Of a stretch of 47,140 nucleotides of DNA, positions 9,241 through 17,365 are shown piece by piece. Each line of letters starts with the position of its first letter. The first letter of the stretch is position 1. A program made the translations under genes and the position numbers. The notes beneath the pieces are model-generated. The model searched no databases and was not told the DNA's origin. It was given only the letters and a program-made list of their open reading frames with translations. The stretch comes from Fibrobacter sp. (GTDB lineage Bacteria > Fibrobacterota > Chitinivibrionia > Chitinivibrionales > Chitinispirillaceae), in contig JAAYPC010000080.1 in the NCBI GenBank assembly GCA_012519985.1, forward strand, positions 1 through 47,140. Reading direction: 5' to 3'.

Positions 9241-10920
9241 ATGTCGATTGTGTTTACAGGAAAAATATTGGCAGTATTGATTCTTCTCCTTAGCCTTTGG
9301 GTTTCAGAGATTGACGCAAGAGTCTTTCTGGTTGGTTCAAATCCCAGTCTTACCATTCTTGCTTTCCCTCAGGATCTTTTGAAATTTGACAGTGACAATG
9401 TTTTCTATTCGTTAAGTTATGAAAGGAAACCATGGTGGAGTGATGTGGATGATCCACCCAATAAACCGGTGAATGAATCGGCCAACAGGCCAAATAACAC
9501 TTATCTTGCAACAGGGGAGAGTGTTGTTGATCAAAACGGTAACTCCTTCGAGCATAAATCCCGCATAAATGCCATTCAAAACCAGATCGGTTTCAGCCGT
9601 TCGCTTAAACATGCAATTAAAGCCCGTTTTGATCTTCGTTATAGCGCCTGGCCTATGCTTACGGAAGCATCGGGAAAAGTGGATAATATAAGCTTTCAAT
9701 ATGAGGAGCATAATTCATTTCATGAAATTTATCTTAATTCGATATTGGCAAAAAAAATAGGGGAAGTTCCTGTTGGAATCAAAATCGGGCTGGGCGGGAT
9801 TGCAACCAGTAAACCAGATTTAAAAAGCGATATCCCTGGAAATCCCAACAGGCTCTACTGGGGGTGGTCTGCTTCTCAGGGTGGTGATATTTTAGGAAAC
9901 GGTAACCATCTGGTATATGCTCAGGAGCAGAACAGTTACTCATTGGGGCCTCTGATGGAATTTGATTTACAATCAGGTGCCACATTTCCCAGGCTGGATC
10001 TGGGGGCCCGTTTCAGATATAATTTCGGAAACCTGGATACCTATAATTACAATGACACTATAAAAAATTATGTTCACGATGAAGCTCATAAAGTAAGAAA
10101 CACTACCTACCGGCTCTATGGCAATTACATCTGGTCCCAGGGAGAGAAGTATCGCTTTGCTACACTCGTGCTTACCCGTCTGACTTTACTGGATACCACC
10201 GAACACGCGATTGGAAACCCTGATTTAGAAAACGGTCATAAACAGAGTCTGAAAAATTTTGTGATTCAAATTAACCCCAATGTCAGTCTGTACCCATGGC
10301 GTTCAAAGCAGACTTACATCGATGCCGCCATATTGTGCAATTATTCTTATATGCATTACAGCCACAAGGCTCCACACTGGGTTGGTGGTGGTCAAAAGGA
10401 TGCTTATGTCAGTTCACGTGTACATATAGGGCCTGAATATGCCTGGGAGAATAGCTCCTACTGGAATGAAAATTTTTTTGAAATAGCACTCGATCTCAAT
10501 CCTGTATTCCCAATATATGGAAATAAGGACAGGAGTGTAGCCATCGGTGTAATGGCCATGTTGTGGACCCGTTTTGAATGGACCAACAAGTACTTTGGAA
10601 ACAGCAGAGCAGGCGGATCAGATATCACTTTCTCCGAAGTACATGTACGCAAGAATTTTGACCATGAAACCTGGTTGAATTCAGTGATAAATATCATTTA
10701 TAGAAGGAAAGATATTTTATACCGTTTTGATATCAGTCAACCTATGGTCTATTCTCTCACACCACGGACAAAGGTCATCGATTCAAATACAGATGAAGTG
10801 GTGTTTGAGCAGGCACACAAGAACATGTGGGTATCGCAGGCCGGAGTAAAATTGGGATTCTTTGTGACCACCGGATTTGACAACCTTAAAAATATCATTC
10901 ATGGAAAGCATAACCGTTAA
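9241..10920 (+). CDS. Predicted outer-membrane beta-barrel protein, first of a tandem paralogous pair
   Basis: This 559-residue protein is not a family I can name. It has a signal peptide (cleavage near SEIDA-RVF), then many short amphipathic beta-strands rich in Tyr/Trp/Asn, typical of a large outer-membrane barrel. It shares with the next gene a distinctive N-terminal block (GSNPSL...FPQDL, later PWWSDVDD), a WGWS block, a GPL.EFDLQSGA strand, KYFGNS, and a terminal segment (WVSQAGVKLGFFVT). The two are about the same size and arose by duplication. AAGGA lies directly against the ATG at 9241, so GTG at 9250 is a possible alternative start. The gene is followed within 25 bp by its paralogue, probably as one operon. 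Confidence 0.8.
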   Translation: MSIVFTGKILAVLILLLSLWVSEIDARVFLVGSNPSLTILAFPQDLLKFDSDNVFYSLSYERKPWWSDVDDPPNKPVNESANRPNNTYLATGESVVDQNGNSFEHKSRINAIQNQIGFSRSLKHAIKARFDLRYSAWPMLTEASGKVDNISFQYEEHNSFHEIYLNSILAKKIGEVPVGIKIGLGGIATSKPDLKSDIPGNPNRLYWGWSASQGGDILGNGNHLVYAQEQNSYSLGPLMEFDLQSGATFPRLDLGARFRYNFGNLDTYNYNDTIKNYVHDEAHKVRNTTYRLYGNYIWSQGEKYRFATLVLTRLTLLDTTEHAIGNPDLENGHKQSLKNFVIQINPNVSLYPWRSKQTYIDAAILCNYSYMHYSHKAPHWVGGGQKDAYVSSRVHIGPEYAWENSSYWNENFFEIALDLNPVFPIYGNKDRSVAIGVMAMLWTRFEWTNKYFGNSRAGGSDITFSEVHVRKNFDHETWLNSVINIIYRRKDILYRFDISQPMVYSLTPRTKVIDSNTDEVVFEQAHKNMWVSQAGVKLGFFVTTGFDNLKNIIHGKHNR

Positions 10921-10942
10921 CTTTAAAGGTAAGGCTCTGGTT

Positions 10943-12640
10943 ATGAAAACCCGTACTGCATTTATAACAGGTGTAATATTATGTTTTTTTCAAGTTGGAT
11001 CTGCCCATACCAGAGTAGCTTCTTTTGGATCCAACCCGGATTTCTCCTTTTCTTTATTTCCACAGGATGTTTCCAGGCAGTATTCAAACATACTGATTTT
11101 TTATCCAAGTTATTGTAAATCTCCATGGTGGGGGGATATCGATGAAGTAACCAGCAAACCATCCGGTGCAGTTTACACCATAACCGGTACAGAAATCTCT
11201 AAATCGGATGCATATTTCAAGGAAAGTGCAAAACTTCATACATTCGAAAATGCTTTTGGATATTCTTACCGGCCATCCGAAAAATTCACCCTGAGAATCG
11301 ATCTTGATTACATTCTTGATGCCTTGCGGGACAGGGCTGAGGGTAATTTAACAAACGCTTCAAATGCTGGTGATACCACATACATCCCTTTTGATTATTC
11401 TCTCAGGCACACCTTAAATAACTTTCGAGTGTCAGCCACGGCCGGTTTTCCGTTATTTGATATCCCCTTTGGAATCAGAGTAGGAGCTGGTGTAAAAAAC
11501 ACACTTGCTTTGAAAAGCGATTTTGACTTCACAAAAAATGATACATTGAATGTTTCCACCAGCCGTGCCTTATGGGGATGGTCCACGGTGGGGTGCAGTC
11601 ACATTTTTGGAGTCCGGGGGACTGAGGGCGATGCATGGTTGCAGAGCAGTTACTCCAGAGGTCCAATATATACCCTTGAACTGACATCTGGTGCTTCTTT
11701 TGATAAAATCAAGACAGGAATTTCTCTTCTATACAATTTTGGACGTCAGGATCATTATCGCTGGAAACCCGATACTTCAGCCAGTAAACTAACTGGTGAT
11801 ACCGTTATAGACCAGAATTTCATCGGAGATTATGAAAAAAGCGAATGGACAAAGAAAAGCCATCAGGGGCAGATTAGTGTATATGGAAATTTTCACTGGA
11901 TAAAAGCGGAGTTGTTTTCTCTGAACTCTTTTATGCGAGTTGGGTATACAGGTGATGTTGCCGGGAATGCACTGATCACCAATCTGGAAATTGAATCGGA
12001 TTCCAAAGAAAGCCGCAGGGGGTTTTTGCTTGAAGCAGATCCTAATATCAATATAAAGCTTGGTCCATGGCTTCATTATATTGACATAGCAATATTGCTG
12101 CAATATGAGTATTATCGCACAAATAACACCTATTTGCGCTGGTTTAACGGGGGACGTACCAATACCTACTGGAATACCGCGATACAAGGCCTTGATGAAA
12201 CGGTCTGGGAAACATTTTCCTATGCGAATCAGAACATCTTTAACACCGGGATGGAGCTTAGTGCCATGTTTCCCCTCTTTAATAATAATCTGGGAAAAAT
12301 GGGGCTGGGTTTAATGATGTCAGGAAATGTGCAGTGCAATTTTCAGACAAAATATTTTGGAAGAAACGATTCTGCCTCAGTTGAATTCAATGTAAATAGC
12401 AGGCGTGAAAACTACACCAGAGAGGTTTCTTTCGGCACAGTTCTGATGCTTCAGTATGTTAAAAACCGGTATAACATTCGTTTGGAAACCGTCTCGCCAT
12501 TGCTTCATTCACAAATGTTCCGCACCCGCCTGGCCGATGCCAAGGGGAAAAATGCAGGTCCTTATCATAGAAAGGACCCCTTGTGGCTTTCCAACCAGGG
12601 GCTAAAGGTGGGCGCATTTATCACCTATGATATAGAGTAA
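10943..12640 (+). CDS. Predicted outer-membrane beta-barrel protein, second of the tandem pair
   Basis: This 565-residue paralogue of the preceding gene matches it in block order: GSNPDFSFSLFPQDV, PWWGDIDE, ALWGWSTVG, GPIYTLELTSGASF, KYFGRN, WLSNQGLKVGAFITY. The start at 10943 was chosen because AAGG at 10931-10934 gives 8-bp spacing and the protein then begins MKTRTAF with a normal signal peptide. The frame extends upstream to a TTG at 10877 inside the first gene, which lacks a ribosome site. Function unknown. Possible roles are porin, adhesin or secretion-substrate barrel. A terminator follows the stop at once. Confidence 0.8.
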   Translation: MKTRTAFITGVILCFFQVGSAHTRVASFGSNPDFSFSLFPQDVSRQYSNILIFYPSYCKSPWWGDIDEVTSKPSGAVYTITGTEISKSDAYFKESAKLHTFENAFGYSYRPSEKFTLRIDLDYILDALRDRAEGNLTNASNAGDTTYIPFDYSLRHTLNNFRVSATAGFPLFDIPFGIRVGAGVKNTLALKSDFDFTKNDTLNVSTSRALWGWSTVGCSHIFGVRGTEGDAWLQSSYSRGPIYTLELTSGASFDKIKTGISLLYNFGRQDHYRWKPDTSASKLTGDTVIDQNFIGDYEKSEWTKKSHQGQISVYGNFHWIKAELFSLNSFMRVGYTGDVAGNALITNLEIESDSKESRRGFLLEADPNINIKLGPWLHYIDIAILLQYEYYRTNNTYLRWFNGGRTNTYWNTAIQGLDETVWETFSYANQNIFNTGMELSAMFPLFNNNLGKMGLGLMMSGNVQCNFQTKYFGRNDSASVEFNVNSRRENYTREVSFGTVLMLQYVKNRYNIRLETVSPLLHSQMFRTRLADAKGKNAGPYHRKDPLWLSNQGLKVGAFITYDIE

Positions 12641-12642
12641 TG

Positions 12643-12663
12643 AATGCCCTACAGGCATTTTTT
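12643..12663 (+). terminator. Short hairpin terminator after the barrel pair
   Basis: AATGCC (12643-12648) pairs with GGCATT (12654-12659) around a 5-nt loop, continued by a run of T. It begins 3 bp after the TAA. Confidence 0.75.
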
Positions 12664-12785
12664 ATGTTAATCACCCTTGCAAAATACCAGGATCATCTCA
12701 AAGCTCGTAGAGCTTTCAATCCCGTAGGAAAAAAAGATTAACGATGTTTTTTTTCCCCTGTAGGGGAAACATTCCCATATCCGGT

Positions 12786-12953
12786 TTTAGATTAAGCAGT
12801 ATTTGATTTAAAACAGTTGAAAAATAGCTAAAAAAAGGCAAAATATTGTTTTAGGCAGATAAAAACTGATTTGAACATGCAAAACGTTGTTTTTAGCACT
12901 TTAAATATGAAATTTTGCACTCAAAATATCAAATTTAGCGAGTATAACATCCA
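12786..12953. repeat. AT-rich degenerate array, 21-bp period, about eight units
   Basis: Cutting the sequence every 21 bp from 12786 gives units that mostly start TTT(T)AG, have GCA near position 6-8 and A-rich centres, for example at 12849, 12891, 12912 and 12933. Individual units are only loosely conserved, but the register holds exactly across the better units. Confidence 0.5.
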
Positions 12954-13330
12954 CATCGTTTTTAAACCCAAATTGTCCATTAAGCGGTTTTTCCAGTTTT
13001 CCTGGAAAAGGCAACAATCTCTCATTCCGGATGTACATTCAGAAATCTTTTTCTGCTAAGGCATGCTCAGTCCTTGTAGTAGCAGCCTGCTACCCGTCCT
13101 TCGAAGTATCTACAGGTGGCCGAAGGAGGGCGCCCTTTATTAGTCACAGATAGCTCTACAGTCAGGAAATCAGAATGCGAACGATTTTGCTTTCGAGTTA
13201 AAGACAGCATTCTCTTCTCATTACTACATAGTTGCTACATTCTAATGGAAAACTTGGGGTTTATACCTCTATAATTCATCTTTTTACCTATATGAACCAT
13301 CTTTTATCCGAAAAAATACTCATTCTAAGT

Positions 13331-13440
13331 TGCCCGAAGTCTAGGTTGGGATGCCCGAAGCAATTCTGACCTGCCCGATGGCAATTCTGGGTTGCCCGAC
13401 ATCATAATGACCTGCCCGATGATCAATCTGACCTGCCCGA
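13331..13440. repeat. Six TGCCCGA motifs at strict 21/20/21/20/21-bp spacing
   Basis: TGCCCGA begins at 13331, 13352, 13372, 13393, 13413 and 13434. The 13-14-bp intervals are related to each other (CAATTCTGACC, CAATTCTGGGT, CAATCTGACC). The mean period of 20.6 bp equals two turns of B-DNA. It is not coding, since the spacing is not a constant multiple of three. Confidence 0.85.
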
Positions 13441-13810
13441 CGATTATTTCACTATAAATGATTAAAAACACAGTGATAAACATGACGAAATCCATTATTT
13501 CGTTATCTAAATAAGCCGAAGAGTCCTTTTTATTGCTCTGACACTTTCGCCCTCTTCAAAAGGCAATAATATTATTTAACCCAAGATTTAGAAATGGGAT
13601 AGTTCTCTGTGGCTTACAAAACCAAACTGGACAATTTGGGTTAATATCGGTTAGTGCTTTTAGTTCTATTGATATACCTTTGACTTCGATTTCAGGGATG
13701 TGATATGCTATGTTGGAGATAGCTCTCTGCAGAAGCGCCTCAGGTCAAATCCTGGAATATGTAAGGATCATGATCTCTTTTGCTTCGATATTAGATTTGT
13801 TTTAGAGGTT

Positions 13811-13925
13811 CAGAGCCCCAAAATCTCCCGATGGGGGACTTTAAGATCTCATGATGTAACCGTTAACTAATCTAAGGGCCTTTTCCGTTCTTAAGTCCCC
13901 AATGGGGGACTGACCGGAAAAGGCC
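13811..13925. repeat. Interspersed palindromic repeat, two copies in opposite orientation
   Basis: The second copy folds into a long hairpin: GGCCTTTTCCG (13877-13887) pairs perfectly with 13915-13925, and AGTCCCC (13894-13900) with GGGGACT (13905-13911). The first copy (13811-13850) has CTCCCGATGGGGGACTTTAAGA. On the minus strand the second copy reads CCCCCATTGGGGACTTAAGA, close to the copy at 38687-38720. I infer a dispersed non-coding repeat family (REP/MITE-like). No transposase accompanies it. Confidence 0.75.
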
Positions 13926-13985
13926 GAGGGATCAGGGGGGCGAGGGATTAGATCAGGCGGCAAACACAGCCGGGACAGGTGCAGC

Positions 13986-14750
13986 CTAAATCTTTACTTT
14001 GTAACCCAGTGAAAAGAGATATTTTTTTAGATCGGGAATCTTAATGGTACCAAAATGGAAAACCGAAGCTGCAAGCAGAATAGTTGCACCCTCGTTGATG
14101 GCTTCGGGGAAGTGTTCCAGTTTTCCGGCGCCACCGGAAGCTACAATCTCTGCTTTCACCGCTTTTTTCAGGGCGCGGATAAGTGGCAGATCATAGCCGC
14201 TTTGCGCTCCATCACCAGCTTTGCTTGTCGGCAAAATGACTTGTACGCCATAATCATCAATTCGTCTGGCCCATTCGATTGCATCTGTACCGGTTGCGGT
14301 TCTACCCCCATTAATGTAGACCTCATATCCTGAGGGCATGGCTTCGTTTTTATCGACATCGATTGCAACAGTCACTTTTTCAGCGCCAAATTCCCGGATC
14401 ATTTCCTTTATCAATTCCGGGTTGCGGAATGCGGCGCTACTGGTAGAGACCTTATTTGCGCCGGAATTGAAAACGGTCTCAGCAGTCTTAATGCTACTGA
14501 TTCCGCCACCAACGGTGAAGGGGATCGTGGTTGTATCTGCAACTCTTCTGATTACCTCAAGCATAGTTGAGCGATTCTCTACAGTAGCGGTGATATCGAG
14601 CATGGCAAGTTCATCGGCACCGGTTTCACAGTAGGCTTTTGCGCACTGCACCGGATCGCCGGCATCACGGATGTCTATGAAATGAACACCTTTCACCACC
14701 CGACCATTCTGCATATCCAGACAGGGCATAATGCGAATATTTTGGTTCAT
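13986..14750 (-). CDS. hisF: Imidazole glycerol phosphate synthase cyclase subunit HisF
   Basis: HisF closes the imidazole ring from PRFAR and HisH-derived ammonia to give IGP and AICAR. At 254 residues it has normal length, and it is a full (beta-alpha)8 barrel with the catalytic aspartates in PCLDMQNG (about residue 12) and VAIDVDKN (about 130), both phosphate loops (VGGGISS; ASGGAGK) and LAASVFHFG. The usual TSMDRDG loop reads TSKAGDGAQSGYD: the aspartate before Gly is kept but the flanking Asp-Arg pair is replaced. This variant loop probably marks a HisF subgroup rather than loss of function. AAAGGAGA precedes the ATG. No other his gene is nearby, so it is an orphan. Confidence 0.95.
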   Translation of the reverse strand: MNQNIRIMPCLDMQNGRVVKGVHFIDIRDAGDPVQCAKAYCETGADELAMLDITATVENRSTMLEVIRRVADTTTIPFTVGGGISSIKTAETVFNSGANKVSTSSAAFRNPELIKEMIREFGAEKVTVAIDVDKNEAMPSGYEVYINGGRTATGTDAIEWARRIDDYGVQVILPTSKAGDGAQSGYDLPLIRALKKAVKAEIVASGGAGKLEHFPEAINEGATILLAASVFHFGTIKIPDLKKYLFSLGYKVKI

Positions 14751-14839
14751 ACTGATATATTCTCCTTTATGAGTGATTTATTTGTTGCATGGTTCTTTGT
14801 GTGTCTATGTATCAAAAATCGTGAGTTTATATAAATGAT

Positions 14840-15934
14840 TCATTTTATCAATACAATGCTTTTGGGCCCTGCTTTTGGTTTACCATAAATCCAGATTCCG
14901 GAGGAGTAATATCGCTGGAGTTTTCCTGTAATTTTAACTCCATCAAGCCGGTAATGTGAATGAGCAGGCGAGAATTGATTGGTTCTGATACTATTAATTT
15001 CTGATCTGGGTGAGCAGGTGCTTATAGTACTTACATTTTCACAGATAGGCTGCTGGCCGGTAGAAAGTATTGAATTTTGAGGGAATCGCAGGGAATTTCC
15101 TGAGCCATCGATAAAAACGAAGTAGTAGCAGTGCTCTTTTCCGTCACTGGTGGTTGAATGCAGATAGGTTCCCATACCCGGGGTTCCAAGGTGTAGAGTC
15201 ATAGGATAAAATTTCCCATCAATAAAGACTGAGGCGGATTTGGGGGCAATCCCGGAAGTGTCATAATAATTAGCTGCATAGGATAAAGTGGACGAATTGG
15301 GGTTAAAATGGCATCCTGCCGGTATTTTATATTTTTCCTTAACTGTTGCTCCACCAAAGTCCTGGGTCCAGAAGTGGTTGTATTTTCTGGTGTTACTGTA
15401 TGCGTATCCACATCCAAATTCGTTGTATCTGGGGTTCATGATATTTTGCCGGTGTCCATCGTTTGAAGAGAGGTCTTGGGCAGGAACACCCTGATTGATG
15501 TCATCACGTAACCACTGGATTACAGTCAGAAGACCGGTGGATCTTCCAGTGGCTACATTTTCTGCGATGAAGCTACTTGTTTTATAAAAAGATTTGATAC
15601 GGTTTGCGAAAGAGGTACCATCACAGGACTGGTGGGTCATGCCGCAATTATTAGCCATATCAATGGAATGGAATCGGGCAGCTCTGCTAAGGTCATGATT
15701 ATACCAGAGTGGAGTTGTTGGTGGATAATTCTCTGTTTTAAGGACATTTGTATCCTTGATGTAGAGGTCACGAAAACCCTGTGGATCCATTCTTACTGCG
15801 TTGGTCAATACATGTACCTCCCGCTCCGGGGCTATAGGGATGCTGTCGGAAAAGTCGCCATATCCTGCAATGGAGTTTTTGCAGATAATGCACAAAAGGA
15901 TGTTGGGAAGCAGTGATAAGAGATATTTATCCAT
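14840..15934 (-). CDS. Secreted CAP/SCP-domain protein with possible C-terminal sorting-like domain
   Basis: This 364-residue protein has a signal peptide (MDKYLLSLLPNILLCIICKN; the ATG at 15934 is preferred over the upstream ATG at 15979 because it gives this peptide and has GAAAAGGG upstream). The CAP (YkwD/SCP) domain spans about residues 40-205, with GMTHQSCDG, FIAENVATG and GHRQNIMNPRYNEFGCGYA, the hallmark motifs. A middle region of about 100 residues is unassigned. The last 40 residues (YRLDGVKITGKL ... SGIWIYGK ... SIVLIK) resemble the short beta-sandwich C-terminal sorting domains of FCB secreted proteins (type IX-like). That is a pattern resemblance only. CAP proteins are extracellular; their substrate is often unknown. 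Confidence 0.85.
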   Translation of the reverse strand: MDKYLLSLLPNILLCIICKNSIAGYGDFSDSIPIAPEREVHVLTNAVRMDPQGFRDLYIKDTNVLKTENYPPTTPLWYNHDLSRAARFHSIDMANNCGMTHQSCDGTSFANRIKSFYKTSSFIAENVATGRSTGLLTVIQWLRDDINQGVPAQDLSSNDGHRQNIMNPRYNEFGCGYAYSNTRKYNHFWTQDFGGATVKEKYKIPAGCHFNPNSSTLSYAANYYDTSGIAPKSASVFIDGKFYPMTLHLGTPGMGTYLHSTTSDGKEHCYYFVFIDGSGNSLRFPQNSILSTGQQPICENVSTISTCSPRSEINSIRTNQFSPAHSHYRLDGVKITGKLQRYYSSGIWIYGKPKAGPKSIVLIK

Positions 15935-16337
15935 GTTTTTGCCCTTTTCAGTATAATATAATCGCCTGTGCATTTCCAAATTCTGCTTTTTTAGGCATTA
16001 ATGGCAAAAAGAGTACTTGGGCATTGATGTTTTACCATCTTCAAACTAATGCTGGCTCATGCAGTTACCATCTCCCTGAAAAGACGATAAAAGCGAGTGT
16101 ACAGTTGATTGCTTGTCGAATCCGTCCTGGATATTGTTTTAAAGTAAATAAAAACCATTAAAAGAACAGATAGATTGAGATTTTATGAGACAAACTGGTT
16201 GAAATATTTTACAATAAAACAAAGATTCTTGATTCTATCGAATAAATAGGATAGAATAAAAAGTACTGCTTTGCTATATATAGGAAAAAAAGATAATTAT
16301 CTGAATCTGGTTTGCTCTTCTGTTAAGGGAAATGGTT
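15935..16337. other. Divergent intergenic region
   Basis: About 400 bp between the minus-strand CAP gene and the plus-strand signalling operon, so promoters for both should lie here. It is AT-rich toward the operon. No sigma54-type or clean sigma70 element was recognised. Confidence 0.4.
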
Positions 16338-16727
16338 ATGATACATAGGATTCTTATTGTTGATGATTCTCCTGTAGCCAGAAAAATGCTAAAATCCTGT
16401 CTTCCAGATGATCGGGAATATGAAATCCGGGAGGCTGGTAATGGAGCAGAAGGTGTGGAACTATACAAAAAATTTTCCCCTGATATAACATTTCTGGATC
16501 TTACCATGCCGGTTATGAATGGATATAAAACGATTCCGGAGATCAGGAAGATAAATCCTGATGCTATGATTATTGTATTAACTGCTGATATTCAACCTAA
16601 ATCAATTGCAGAAGTCATCTCTTTGGGAGCTTTTACTCTTTTAAAAAAACCTGCCAGGAAAGAATCGATTCAGGATGTGATAGCGCAGGTGGAATTAAAA
16701 ATTAATAACACAGTTGAAAAAATATGA
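16338..16727 (+). CDS. Single-domain CheY-like response regulator
   Basis: This 129-residue receiver domain has no output domain. The acidic pocket is in LIVDDSP, the phospho-acceptor is Asp54 in TFLDLTMPVMNG, the switch Thr is in VLTAD, and the conserved Lys is in LLKKPA. The start at 16338 was chosen over the ATG at 16332 because AAGGGA (16325-16330) is then 7 bp away. It overlaps the next gene by ATGA. Since that neighbour is a CheC-type phosphatase, it probably dephosphorylates this regulator or a related CheY. The partner kinase is not in the window. Confidence 0.93.
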   Translation: MIHRILIVDDSPVARKMLKSCLPDDREYEIREAGNGAEGVELYKKFSPDITFLDLTMPVMNGYKTIPEIRKINPDAMIIVLTADIQPKSIAEVISLGAFTLLKKPARKESIQDVIAQVELKINNTVEKI

Positions 16728-17365
16728 ACCCTGAGAAAAGTTTTTTTTCAGAAGAACAGAAAGATATCCTTCAGGAAATTATGAACATTGCCTTTGGCAA
16801 TGCTACTGCTGATCTGTCTGAAGTGATAGATGTATATGTGGAGCTCAGTGTGCCAGATATTGAGCTGTTGGGTGCTGGAGAACTGCCTGGGTATTTTTTA
16901 AAAAGTTTACAGTCTTATTCCCGGACAGTGATTATCAATCAGAGATTTCTTGGGGATTTCAAGGGAAGTGGCTTTTTTGTGTTTCCAAATGGTGCTGGAC
17001 ACGATCTGGTGGCCATGCTTGAAGATTCTGATACCCCATACAATAAAGCCATACCTGCCGATTCTTTGGAAAAAGAGATAATAATGGAAATCGGTAATAT
17101 TCTGATTGGAGCCTGTGTGGGTAAAATAAGCGAGCTGTTGAACACTTCGGTGGTATATTCTCCACCTCAGGCGATTTACGAAAAAAGTGTGGAATTCAAT
17201 CGGTTTTTAAAATCCTTTGATCCTGCAAATACTGTTATTGCCATGAAAACTGTTTTCAGATTTCAGCAAAAGGATATCAAGGGTTTTATTCTGGTAATTA
17301 CCGATTATGAATCAATAGAGTGGTTAAAAGATGCATTGGATAAATTTATGGAGTCTTACCAATGA
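16724..17365 (+). CDS. CheC-family CheY-P phosphatase
   Basis: This 213-residue protein has the two pseudo-repeated CheC motifs Asp/Ser-x3-Glu-x2-Asn: DILQEIMNIAFGNA near residues 15-28, and EIIMEIGNILIGACVGKISE near 120-140. Both Glu and Asn pairs are present, so both phosphatase half-sites look intact. The length is typical of CheC rather than CheX. It overlaps the receiver gene before it and the GGDEF gene after it by 4 bp each, so the three are made from one transcript. I infer that it resets the CheY-like protein. It lacks a flagellar or chemoreceptor context here. Confidence 0.88.
   Translation: MNPEKSFFSEEQKDILQEIMNIAFGNATADLSEVIDVYVELSVPDIELLGAGELPGYFLKSLQSYSRTVIINQRFLGDFKGSGFFVFPNGAGHDLVAMLEDSDTPYNKAIPADSLEKEIIMEIGNILIGACVGKISELLNTSVVYSPPQAIYEKSVEFNRFLKSFDPANTVIAMKTVFRFQQKDIKGFILVITDYESIEWLKDALDKFMESYQ

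Larger units (their letters stand above)
12664..13985. other. 1.3-kb gene-free region rich in short repeats
   Basis: No credible coding sequence on either strand. It contains an AT-rich array with a 21-bp period (12786-12953), a perfect inverted repeat GTAGCAG-C-CTGCTAC near 13084, a TGCCCGA array with a 20/21-bp period (13331-13440), and two copies of a palindromic CCCCC/GGGGG element (13811-13925). No tRNA, integrase or transposase is visible. It separates a plus-strand envelope block from the minus-strand hisF. Confidence 0.7.

Noticed and set aside
12871-13059. 62-codon plus-strand ORF in the repeat-rich gap
   Set aside because: No ribosome site, composition follows the AT-rich 21-bp array, and no protein-like pattern.
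13331-13440. CRISPR array
   Set aside because: Repeats are only 7 bp at a 20-21-bp period, the intervals resemble one another, and no cas gene is present.
13735-13765. tRNA T-arm-like sequence (AGGTCAAATCCTGG)
   Set aside because: One base short of a T-loop, and no acceptor, D or anticodon stems could be built around it.
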